A stretch of 15,135 nucleotides of DNA from JANQLC01 sp036881805. Lineage in GTDB: Bacteria > Bacteroidota > Bacteroidia > Flavobacteriales > JANQLC01. This document shows, piece after piece, positions 8,057 through 14,844 of this stretch. Numbering within the stretch: position 1 is the stretch's first letter; each line of letters starts with the position of its first letter. Both the position numbers and the translations under genes were made by a program. The notes beneath the pieces are model-generated. The model was not told where the DNA came from and ran no database searches. It saw only the letters and a program-made list of their open reading frames with translations. The stretch lies in contig JBAJNK010000034.1 in assembly GCA_036881805.1 (NCBI GenBank), positions 1 to 15,135 of the forward strand, read 5' to 3'.

Positions 8057-9519
8057 TACTTCTTCAACTTTTGCAAGGATTCTATCAAAATTGCAAACTC
8101 GTCAAAAGGGTACCGAACGCCTTGGACTTCCTCGTAATGCTGATGACCTTTTCCCGCTAGGAAAACGATATCGGCAGCAGCAGCCATTTCACAAGCCATC
8201 TCGATGGCTTTCTTTCGATCGGCAACGGTTAAAACCTTGGACGCTAAATCAGGGGTAATACCAGCTTGCATATCTCTTAAAATAACCGAAAGGTCTTCGC
8301 AGCGCGGGTTATCTGACGTCAGTACCACCTGATCCGATAGGTTTGCGGCAATTCGCGCCATCTCCGGTCTTTTCGATTTATCTCGATTCCCACCACAGCC
8401 CAAGACGGTAATGAGATTTTCATTTCGGGTTCGCAGGTCGTCAATCGTTTTCAACACTTTTGAAAGGGCGTCGGGCGTATGGGCATAATCGATCAATAGG
8501 TGAATCCCGGTATCCGATTGGGCGTATTGAAATCGGCCCTTCACACCGCGCAACAGGCTCATGGCTCGTAAAATCGCTGCGTCATCCCGATCCAACAAGG
8601 TGGCAATCCCATACACAGCGAGTAAATTATACGCGTTAAAGGCGCCCACCAATGGGGAAAACAGATCTGTACCGTTTATGGAAAGCAACATGCCGGAAAA
8701 GTGGTTTTCCAAAACCCGAGCCTTAAAATCGGCCGCGCGCCGCAAGGCATAAGTATAGACCTTAGCTCGGGTGTTTTGAACCATCACGCTTCCATTTTTG
8801 TCATCGGCATTGAAGAGTGCAAAGGATCGGATAGGCAAGCGGTCGAAAAAAGCTTTTTTTGCATCCCTGTAACTCGCAAAGGTCTGGTGGTAGTCCAGGT
8901 GTTCGTGTGTGAGATTGGTAAACACGGCCCCATCAAAGTGCAAGCCTGCAATGCGGTGTTGAGCGATAGCGTGTGAGCTCACCTCCATGAAGACGTATGC
9001 AACCCCTGCGTCTACCATCTGTTTCAAGACCCGATTGAGCCCCATCGCATCGGGGGTGGTCCGATCGGTGTCCAGGCGCTTATCTGCTATGCGGATCTGA
9101 ATGGTGGAAATCAAGCCACAAGCATAGCCCAATGCTCGGAATAATCGGTAGGAAAGCGTTGCTGTGGTCGTTTTGCCATTCGTGCCGGTTATGCCGATCA
9201 ACTTCACTTTTGAGCTGGGGTTATCGTAGTAATTGGAAGCTGCGACCCCCAAGGCTTGCGCTGTGTTTGCTACCACCACATAGGTTACTGCAGCATCTCG
9301 CTCAGGCGGCATTTCTTCACAGAGCACTGCAATAGCCCCATTGCAAATGGCAGGTGAAATATATCGATGTCCATCTGTCACTGTACCTCGAATCGCTACA
9401 AAGAGGGTGTGATCCCGTACGCGCCGAGAATCAAATTGAACAGATGTGATCGCTACAGATGGATCGCCCGTGATTTCCGCAACCGAAACACCGTACAATA
9501 TGTCTTTTAGGGTTTTCAC
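8056..9519 (-). CDS. murE: UDP-MurNAc-L-Ala-D-Glu--meso-diaminopimelate ligase MurE
   Basis: Cytoplasmic ligase adding the third residue of the stem peptide. It has 487 aa. The N-terminal UDP-binding domain contains SVQFDSRRVRDHTLFVAIRG (26-45). The ATP domain has GITGTNGKTTTA (109-120), MEVSSHAIAQHRI (178-190), NLTHEHLDYH (202-211) and Lys221 in SYRDAKKAFF at the carbamylated position. The C-terminal domain has DYAHTPDAL (344-352) and SDNPRCED (402-409). The DNPR motif is the recognised mark of meso-diaminopimelate specificity, as opposed to L-Lys enzymes, so DAP-type peptidoglycan is expected. The start is GTG overlapping the ftsI stop (GTGA). Confidence 0.97.
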   Translation of the reverse strand: MKTLKDILYGVSVAEITGDPSVAITSVQFDSRRVRDHTLFVAIRGTVTDGHRYISPAICNGAIAVLCEEMPPERDAAVTYVVVANTAQALGVAASNYYDNPSSKVKLIGITGTNGKTTTATLSYRLFRALGYACGLISTIQIRIADKRLDTDRTTPDAMGLNRVLKQMVDAGVAYVFMEVSSHAIAQHRIAGLHFDGAVFTNLTHEHLDYHQTFASYRDAKKAFFDRLPIRSFALFNADDKNGSVMVQNTRAKVYTYALRRAADFKARVLENHFSGMLLSINGTDLFSPLVGAFNAYNLLAVYGIATLLDRDDAAILRAMSLLRGVKGRFQYAQSDTGIHLLIDYAHTPDALSKVLKTIDDLRTRNENLITVLGCGGNRDKSKRPEMARIAANLSDQVVLTSDNPRCEDLSVILRDMQAGITPDLASKVLTVADRKKAIEMACEMAAAADIVFLAGKGHQHYEEVQGVRYPFDEFAILIESLQKLKK

Positions 9520-11498
9520 GATTGCAGACGAAGACGGATTGGGGAATGAGACGAAATGGGGGTCCCGGCTTTGGGATGTTGATCCACCACCTTTCCCGCG
9601 CCGCGGTAAGTCACTTTCAGGCCGGCATTTTCCAATTGAGAAACGACCTGCATGCCGGGGGCACCCAATACATTGGGCATTTTATCCAAGTGCGCCACCA
9701 GCTTGAGATGCGCAAAGGTCTTTTCGGTTATTCTTCGGCTTGCCACCGCAGTCCGATGGGACTGGGGTTCGACTTTTGGCGTGTGCGCATAGCAGTAGTG
9801 TGCGATTCGTTTAAAAACCGGGCCGGCCACCTGTGCACCGTAATAACCGATTTGCGGTTTATGCACGACCACTATACAGGAATACTGCGGGTTTTCGGCT
9901 GGGAAATAACCACAAAGAGACGCCCTGTACTGCAGCGGTTGACCTTTTTGCCAATACTCGACCTGTACCGTTCCAGTTTTACCCGCCATGGTAAATGAAT
10001 CCGACCGCAAATGCTTAGCCGTACCCGATACAAAGACACCCTTGAGCATATCTTGCACTTTTCCAAGTGTCTCCGTAGAGCAGATAGCCGGGTTTACAAT
10101 TTCCGGTTTAAATAACTTTTCCACTTTTCTGCCGCGTAAAATCTCTTCCACGAACCTGGGTTTTACCATCTCACCGTTATTGGCCACTGCATTGTAAAAG
10201 CTGAGTATTTGTAAGGGAGTCAGTTGCAGACCATAGCCATAAGCCATCCAGGGCAATGCGATCCCCGACCAGGTCGGATCATCTGGATGTGGAATCCGCG
10301 GTTTGCCTTCACCCGGAATAGCGAGGTGGAGTTTTTCATTTAAGTGCCATTTATACAGGCGATTGACAAATTTTTCCGGATGGTCTTTATAGGATTTCAA
10401 AATCAGCTTGGCCATGCCTACATTTGAGGATACTTCAAAAACCCTTTTCGCGCTGATCACGCCGTATCCCCCAAGGCGGGTATCCCGAATGTAATCGTCG
10501 TAATACCGCATCACGCCGCCTTGTGTATCGACCTGAGTCGTCGTGTCGATTACGCGATCTTCCAAAGCGGCCATCAGGGATACCAACTTAAAGAGCGAGC
10601 CGGGCTCCGAGGCTTCGAATACAGCATAATTTCGCTTCTCGTAAAACGATCCATCTGCCCCTTTCGCCAAGTTCACTATCGCTTTTACTTCACCGGTCTT
10701 TACTTCCATAACCACCACACAGCCGTGGTCAGCTCGAAACTGCTGTAGGGTCTCCAACAACGCTTGGTGCGCCAAATTCTGAATATCCAGATCGATCGTC
10801 GTCACCACATCGGCGCCGTCTTGGGGTTCGACTTTGTCCGCATCACCGACGGGTTTCCACCTGCCGCCTGCGATCCGCTGCTCCAAGCGCCGCCCATCCC
10901 TACCGCGCAAGTAATAACCGTACGCGCCCGCTATGCCGACATGGCCGCGGTAATCATCAAACCCTATGGTTCGGGCTGCTAGTGCCCCCATGGGGTTGAC
11001 GCGCGCCCGCTTGCACACTGCGATCATCCCCCCTTTAAAACGCCCGCGATTCAATATTGGGAACGCGCGCACGCGCATGTAATCGGGATAAGTCAAATTC
11101 CGCTTCAACAGCAAATAACGGTTGCCCTTGCGGCGATTGATTCGCAAAAGCCTGCTGTAGTAAGCGGCTGGTTGGCTATGCGGCAGGGTCGCCAAAGAAT
11201 CGGCCAAGGCTTTGTAATTCCGATCAAAAATATCTTTGGGAACCGCTTTTAAATCGATCCGAATATCGTACTCGGCTAAGGTAACGGCCATCAAGTCGCC
11301 CCCTTCAGTATAAATATTGCCTCGATTAGCCGGAACGATGGCATGCTTTATCACACGAGATTCAGCCATTTTTCTATATGAATCCCCCCGAAAAACAGAG
11401 ATGTAAACCATATGTAACCAAATGGCTAAGCCAGCGCACAGCAAGGGGATTGAAAACAGGTAAAACCGACTTAATATTCTCGTTTTCTCAGGTTTCAC
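9516..11498 (-). CDS. ftsI: Septal transpeptidase FtsI / PBP3 with PASTA domain
   Basis: Class B penicillin-binding protein (660 aa) that crosslinks septal peptidoglycan in partnership with FtsW. There is a short cytoplasmic tail and one membrane anchor (about residues 11-30), followed by the dimerisation/pedestal domain with PANRGNIY (57-64). The transpeptidase domain carries the acyl-enzyme motif SLFK (Ser301, Lys304), SSN (357-359) and KTGT (507-510). A C-terminal PASTA domain follows at about 606-659 (MPNVLGAPG to PIRLRL). PASTA on FtsI is usual in Bacteroidota and also occurs in sporulation SpoVD-type proteins, but is absent from E. coli FtsI. The start codon is GTG, overlapping the ftsL stop (GTGA). 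The next ATG would remove the cytoplasmic tail and most of the membrane anchor, so GTG is preferred. Confidence 0.96.
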   Translation of the reverse strand: MKPEKTRILSRFYLFSIPLLCAGLAIWLHMVYISVFRGDSYRKMAESRVIKHAIVPANRGNIYTEGGDLMAVTLAEYDIRIDLKAVPKDIFDRNYKALADSLATLPHSQPAAYYSRLLRINRRKGNRYLLLKRNLTYPDYMRVRAFPILNRGRFKGGMIAVCKRARVNPMGALAARTIGFDDYRGHVGIAGAYGYYLRGRDGRRLEQRIAGGRWKPVGDADKVEPQDGADVVTTIDLDIQNLAHQALLETLQQFRADHGCVVVMEVKTGEVKAIVNLAKGADGSFYEKRNYAVFEASEPGSLFKLVSLMAALEDRVIDTTTQVDTQGGVMRYYDDYIRDTRLGGYGVISAKRVFEVSSNVGMAKLILKSYKDHPEKFVNRLYKWHLNEKLHLAIPGEGKPRIPHPDDPTWSGIALPWMAYGYGLQLTPLQILSFYNAVANNGEMVKPRFVEEILRGRKVEKLFKPEIVNPAICSTETLGKVQDMLKGVFVSGTAKHLRSDSFTMAGKTGTVQVEYWQKGQPLQYRASLCGYFPAENPQYSCIVVVHKPQIGYYGAQVAGPVFKRIAHYCYAHTPKVEPQSHRTAVASRRITEKTFAHLKLVAHLDKMPNVLGAPGMQVVSQLENAGLKVTYRGAGKVVDQHPKAGTPISSHSPIRLRLQS

Positions 11499-11809
11499 AG
11501 CTCCGATTCATCCATATAAATCAACTCGGGGGGATGGGATGGTGATTTCAATCCCACCTTTTTCACCCGAGCCGCTACCTCAATTTCCAATTTGCTCGTT
11601 CGCAAATCAGCGCGGATGCTGATAAACGCAGCCTTCAACTCGCGCACTTCATCGCTCAACTCGGCTATCTGAAATATCCGCCGATCCACCTGATGCGAGG
11701 CGGTTATGCTAACCATCGCTAAAATAGCGAGGAAAACGACAAACTTCCAGTTTCTAATCGCGGTTTGGTCTACCAAAAATTTCCCCTTTACAACGCTTAC
11801 CCAAGACAT
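11495..11809 (-). CDS. ftsL: FtsL-like cell division protein (Bacteroidota type)
   Basis: Small bitopic divisome protein of 104 aa. It has a cytoplasmic N-terminus of about 20 residues, one membrane segment (about 22-39, KFVVFLAILAMVSITA) and a predicted coiled coil (about 42-85) with regularly spaced hydrophobics in an acidic/basic helix. It ends with a short conserved-looking tail, GLKSPSHPPELIY. The sequence is too divergent to identify from residues alone. The call rests on topology, size and the invariant dcw position between rsmH and ftsI, where the FtsL-like protein sits in Bacteroidota. In known systems FtsL forms a complex with FtsQ and FtsB-type proteins and activates FtsW-FtsI. ATG start, 3 nt after the rsmH stop. 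Confidence 0.85.
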   Translation of the reverse strand: MSWVSVVKGKFLVDQTAIRNWKFVVFLAILAMVSITASHQVDRRIFQIAELSDEVRELKAAFISIRADLRTSKLEIEVAARVKKVGLKSPSHPPELIYMDESEL

Positions 11810-11812
11810 GCG

Positions 11813-12715
11813 CTATTGTTTTTCCGCTATTCTCAATTTGGCGCTTCGCGCCCGATTATTCTCTTTCAATTCCCCGATGGAAGGCTTCACAACGCGCCGG
11901 TTAACCCGTTTAAATGGATGGTATATGACGCCGTAAAAATCCTTTATCGGCTCCCCATCGAAATTTCCAGCCTTCAAAAAACGCTTGACCAATCGATCTT
12001 CGAGTGAATGATAGCTTATCACGACCAACCGGCCACCGGTCTTCAACAGGTGTAAACCCTGCGCCAACATTTGCTTCAAAGATTCCAATTCACCATTTAC
12101 CTCGATTCGTATGGCCTGAAATACCTGTGCATAAAACCGGTGTGCACGGGTCTGGGGCGCAAACCGACGCAGGGCTCCCTCGAGCTGAAAAGTCGTCTCA
12201 ATAGCCCTTCGTGACCGGACTGTAACGATTTGCCTCGCCAGTGCTCGAGCCGGCCGCAACTCACCGTATAACCTAAAGATATGCTGCAACTGCGCTTCCG
12301 TATAACCATTGACCACATCATAGGCGCAGTGCTTTGCCGATGTATCCATACGCATATCCAAAGGCGCATCAAAACGGGTAGAAAACCCCCTTTTACCTTC
12401 GTCAAACTGATGAGACGAAACACCTAGGTCAGCCAATATGCCGTCTACCCGATCGATACCATTTGCTCGTAGCATGCGTTGCAAATACTTAAAATTTTGG
12501 TGTATGAGAACCAATCGCTCATCTTCAATCTTATTTTCGTGCGCCGCTGCATCTCGGTCAAAGGCAAACAGCTTGCCGCGATCGCCGAGCTGTGAGAGAA
12601 TCGCTTTGGCATGCCCCCCACCCCCAAAGGTGGTGTCTACATAAACACCATCGGACTGAATGGCGAGCCCTTGGACACTCTCGTGCAACAATACCGTACT
12701 ATGATAGCCCATCAT
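11813..12715 (-). CDS. rsmH: 16S rRNA (cytosine(1402)-N(4))-methyltransferase RsmH
   Basis: SAM-dependent methyltransferase (formerly MraW) that modifies C1402 in the ribosomal decoding centre. From ATG at 12715 it has 300 aa. Motifs: YHSTVLLHESV at the N-terminus, SAM-binding motif YVDTTFGGGGHAKAI (25-39), FAFDRD (50-55), GILADLGVSSHQFD (92-105), LDMRMD (119-124) and the C-terminal VISYHSLEDRLVKRFL. The frame can be extended upstream to a GTG at 12727, but the two adjacent ATGs at 12715 and 12712 give an N-terminus (MMGYHS or MGYHS) that fits the family better. It overlaps the mraZ 3' end by about 17 nt. The 3' end lies 3 nt before ftsL. Confidence 0.96.
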   Translation of the reverse strand: MMGYHSTVLLHESVQGLAIQSDGVYVDTTFGGGGHAKAILSQLGDRGKLFAFDRDAAAHENKIEDERLVLIHQNFKYLQRMLRANGIDRVDGILADLGVSSHQFDEGKRGFSTRFDAPLDMRMDTSAKHCAYDVVNGYTEAQLQHIFRLYGELRPARALARQIVTVRSRRAIETTFQLEGALRRFAPQTRAHRFYAQVFQAIRIEVNGELESLKQMLAQGLHLLKTGGRLVVISYHSLEDRLVKRFLKAGNFDGEPIKDFYGVIYHPFKRVNRRVVKPSIGELKENNRARSAKLRIAEKQ

Positions 12716-13157
12716 CGGGTATGGCACCCATCACCTCTTCTGCCAACTCGCTAAAATCAACCGCCGTATCCCGAATCGCATCCTCGTATCGCTGTTTATC
12801 CCAAACCTCAAGAATATCAATGCTGGAAGACAATACGATTTCTTTGTGCAATCCGGCAAAATCGATCAGGTCTTTGGACACCAAGATACGCGTGTGCCCA
12901 TCGACCGCTATACGCTTAACACCAGCGGTAAACAAGCGGACGAAGTCGTTGTTTTTTTTAACGAAACGATTCAGTCGGTTTACCTTCTGCATAACCGCTC
13001 GCCACGCTGCCATGGGGTAGAGCTCCAAACAAGGCTGAAAAACCGAACGCTTGAGCACAAGTCCTTCTTCCAACGCCTGTATGAGCTGCTTCCGCAAAGG
13101 TACTGGCATGGCAAAGCGCCCCTTTGCGTCGATCTTACATTCGTAAGTGCCGATCAT
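12699..13157 (-). CDS. mraZ: Transcriptional regulator MraZ
   Basis: AbrB/SpoVT-like DNA-binding protein and first gene of the dcw cluster, known in other bacteria to bind repeats in its own promoter as a ring-shaped oligomer. From ATG at 13157 it has 152 aa, starting MIGTYECKIDAKGRFAMP. An in-frame TTG at 13166 would add three residues, but the ATG fits the family start. The first half-domain carries the conserved DAKGR (residues 10-14). The second repeat reads DGHTR (86-90), where DxxGR is usual, so the Gly is replaced; the following ILVSKDLIDFAGL segment is otherwise recognisable. GTGG-core repeats upstream suggest autoregulation. It overlaps the start of rsmH. Confidence 0.95.
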   Translation of the reverse strand: MIGTYECKIDAKGRFAMPVPLRKQLIQALEEGLVLKRSVFQPCLELYPMAAWRAVMQKVNRLNRFVKKNNDFVRLFTAGVKRIAVDGHTRILVSKDLIDFAGLHKEIVLSSSIDILEVWDKQRYEDAIRDTAVDFSELAEEVMGAIPDDGLS

Positions 13158-13185
13158 GCGAGTCAAACCGAGTAAATCTTGGGGT

Positions 13186-13193
13186 CAAATGTA
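13186..13193 (-). promoter_or_regulatory. Bacteroidota-type -7 box, promoter of the dcw cluster
   Basis: TACATTTG on the minus strand is an exact match to the Bacteroidota -7 consensus TAnnTTTG, 28 nt before the mraZ ATG. A transcription start would fall near 13180, giving a leader of roughly 20-25 nt. The -33 element is weak: the nearest TTG (13218-13220) is 24 nt upstream, a little longer than usual spacing. It lies inside the GTGG repeats, so a bound MraZ could compete with RNA polymerase. Inferred from sequence only. Confidence 0.6.
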
Positions 13194-13201
13194 GACATAT
13201 T

Positions 13202-13231
13202 TATCCACTTTATACCACAATTTACCACGTT
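13202..13231 (-). promoter_or_regulatory. Triple MraZ-box-like direct repeat (likely operator)
   Basis: Three tandem 10-bp units with consensus AWNGTGGWWW read on the minus strand at 13222-13231, 13212-13221 and 13202-13211, each with an invariant GTGG core at the same offset. The 10-bp period places all cores on one face of the helix. Known MraZ operators are three or four direct repeats with a similar period (TGGG cores in E. coli, AAAGTG-type cores in Mycoplasma). The repeats end 8 nt upstream of the -7 box, so they cover the -33 region. Position before mraZ and repeat form together make an MraZ operator the best reading. Confidence 0.75.
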
Positions 13232-13287
13232 GTTAATAAATTTTAAAGCGAGATCGGGCTTTAGCGGCGTTTTCGCATGCAAAATGG

Positions 13288-13297
13288 GCTAGCTAGC
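13288..13297. repeat. 10-bp perfect palindrome in the divergent control region
   Basis: GCTAGCTAGC is a perfect 10-bp inverted repeat, directly followed by an overlapping AGCGCT palindrome (13295-13300). It lies between the two divergent promoters. It could be a regulator site, but a palindrome this short also arises by chance, and there is no T-tract to suggest a terminator. Confidence 0.2.
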
Positions 13298-13424
13298 GCT
13301 TGGAGAAGGGTAGCGATAAAGCTGATTTACATCGGGTAATACCACCGAAATGGAAAATGGGGAATCGCGCGGGAATGGTTATCTTTAACGTTCACACCCA
13401 TTTTCGTGTTTGGACACTTGTGCG

Positions 13425-13432
13425 TATTTTTG
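13425..13432 (+). promoter_or_regulatory. Bacteroidota-type -7 box, promoter of hydrolase-engB
   Basis: TATTTTTG on the plus strand is an exact match to TAnnTTTG, 22 nt before the hydrolase ATG at 13455, a spacing similar to that of the mraZ promoter. The predicted leader is about 15 nt. No perfect -33 TTTG is seen at the right distance; a TTTC near 13403-13406, with a 19-nt spacer, is the best candidate. The TTTG at about 13410-13413 is only 12 nt away, too close. Confidence 0.5.
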
Positions 13433-13454
13433 CGGGTTTAAGCGGTAGGCGTAA

Positions 13455-14234
13455 ATGGGAATTGAGCGAAAGCGAGCGGGGCGTTTTAACTATATCGATG
13501 CGGGCAGTGGATTCCCGCTAATCCTGCTGCATGGCTTAATGGGCAACTTGAGTAACTTCAGCGAAACCATCGCTCATTTTTCTAAAAAAAATTACCGCGT
13601 GATCGCCCCCTGTTTACCCATGTATGAGCTTCCGCTATTAAAAACCAATGTAACGAGCTTTGCGCAATATTTGGATGAGCTTATCAAATGGTTGGCAATC
13701 AAGCGCGTCACGCTTATCGGCAATTCACTGGGCGGGCACATCGCTTTAATTTACACAAAACGACGTCCTGAAATGATTCACAGCGTCGTACTCACCGGCA
13801 GTTCGGGGCTGTATGAGAACGCTGTAGGGAACAGCTTTCCCAAGCGGAAAAATGTCGAATACATACGCAAAAAAGCGTTGGATGTATTTCACGACCCAGA
13901 TATGGTAACCGACGAGCTGGTGGCAGAGTTATTCGAACTGGTAAACGACAGAAACAAAATAATAAAGACCCTGTCGGTGGCCAAAAGCGCCATACGTCAC
14001 AATATGGCTCGAGAGCTGGCCGCTTTTAGAATGCCGTTTTGCCTGATATGGGGTAGAAACGACAAAGTAACCCCACCGGATGTAGCCGAGGACTTTCACC
14101 GGCTCCTGCCCGATTCGGACCTGTATTGGATCGACCACTGCGGTCATGCGCCCATGATGGAAAAGCCCGAGGAGTTCAATGAAATTTTGGACAAATGGCT
14201 ATCCCGATTTGCCCATCTGACCCATGCGAATTAA
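13455..14234 (+). CDS. Alpha/beta-fold hydrolase
   Basis: Protein of 259 aa with the complete layout of a small alpha/beta hydrolase and no signal peptide, so probably cytoplasmic. The oxyanion-hole motif LLHGLMGN lies at 24-31. The nucleophile elbow GNSLGG (89-94) supplies Ser91, GRNDKVTPPD (200-209) supplies Asp203, and DHCGHAPMMEKPEEF (227-241) supplies His231, making a plausible triad. A cap region lies at about 115-190. The substrate cannot be read from the sequence; esterases, haloperoxidase-like and C-C hydrolases share this pattern. A hydrolase beside engB and mraZ is an arrangement I recall from Bacteroidota. The ATG follows the promoter-like box closely, and the 3' end overlaps engB by 11 nt. 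Confidence 0.9.
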   Translation: MGIERKRAGRFNYIDAGSGFPLILLHGLMGNLSNFSETIAHFSKKNYRVIAPCLPMYELPLLKTNVTSFAQYLDELIKWLAIKRVTLIGNSLGGHIALIYTKRRPEMIHSVVLTGSSGLYENAVGNSFPKRKNVEYIRKKALDVFHDPDMVTDELVAELFELVNDRNKIIKTLSVAKSAIRHNMARELAAFRMPFCLIWGRNDKVTPPDVAEDFHRLLPDSDLYWIDHCGHAPMMEKPEEFNEILDKWLSRFAHLTHAN

Positions 14235-14844
14235 GGACGTCCAGTTTATCAGCAGCCACGTGAACATCGACAAGTGTCCCCGAGCCGGGTTGCCCGAGTA
14301 CGCCTTTATCGGGCGATCCAATGTGGGCAAGTCTTCGCTCATCAATTGTTTGATGGGGCGAAAATCCTTGGCAAAGACCGGTGCCAGGCCTGGCAAAACC
14401 CAGACGGTTAACCACTTTCTCGTAAATGGTCGCTGGTTTTTAGTCGATTTACCCGGTTATGGCTACACCGCGGTCTCCAAAACCCAAAGGAGTCGTTTTA
14501 GAAGAATAACCGAAGGCTACATCAGCGAGAGATCGCATTTGGTCTGCCTCTTTGTCCTGGTCGATTCAAGACACGAATTGCAAAGGGTGGATGGTAAATT
14601 TTTATGCTGGCTCGGCGAAAGGGAAATCCCCTTTGCATTGGTCTTTACAAAAACAGACAAGCTCAGGCAAAACGAGCTGCAAAAAAACACGGCCAATTAC
14701 AAAAGGCAAATGCGCGAGCACTGGGAAACGATGCCCAAATTTTTTTTTACCAGCGCCGTGCGGAAAGCGGGTAGCGGCGCCATTTTAGCCTATATCGATG
14801 AATTGAACCAATCGCTGAGAGAGAGAATCAAGCCTACGGATTAA
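14224..14844 (+). CDS. engB: Ribosome biogenesis GTPase EngB (YihA/YsxC)
   Basis: TrmE-Era-EngA-EngB-Septin family GTPase of 206 aa, needed for assembly of the large ribosomal subunit in other bacteria. All G motifs are visible: G1 GRSNVGKS (30-37), G2 in GARPGKTQT (Thr59), G3 DLPGYG (75-80), G4 TKTDK (142-146) and G5 TSAVRKAG (176-183). The YPxAFIGRSNVGKS-like context and RPGKTQ are typical of EngB. Length is normal. The ATG lies 11 nt inside the end of the hydrolase gene, so the two are very likely co-transcribed and may be translationally coupled. No ribosome binding site is evident. No clear terminator stem with a T-tract follows the stop. Confidence 0.97.
   Translation: MRIKDVQFISSHVNIDKCPRAGLPEYAFIGRSNVGKSSLINCLMGRKSLAKTGARPGKTQTVNHFLVNGRWFLVDLPGYGYTAVSKTQRSRFRRITEGYISERSHLVCLFVLVDSRHELQRVDGKFLCWLGEREIPFALVFTKTDKLRQNELQKNTANYKRQMREHWETMPKFFFTSAVRKAGSGAILAYIDELNQSLRERIKPTD

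Noticed and set aside
9522..9998. Plus-strand frame of 158 aa opposite ftsI
   Set aside because: Long but antisense to the PASTA and transpeptidase coding region, with no recognisable features.
12716..12727. GTG start at 12727 for rsmH
   Set aside because: Two in-frame ATGs follow at 12715 and 12712, and they give an N-terminus closer to the family consensus with a smaller overlap with mraZ.
13158..13166. TTG start at 13166 giving MraZ three more N-terminal residues
   Set aside because: The in-frame ATG at 13157 gives MIGTYECKIDAKGR, the usual family start, and leaves a normal leader after the promoter box.
13340..13376. Repeated ATGG motifs as further MraZ boxes on the plus side
   Set aside because: The TGG cores are spaced irregularly and do not keep the 10-bp period seen at 13202-13231.
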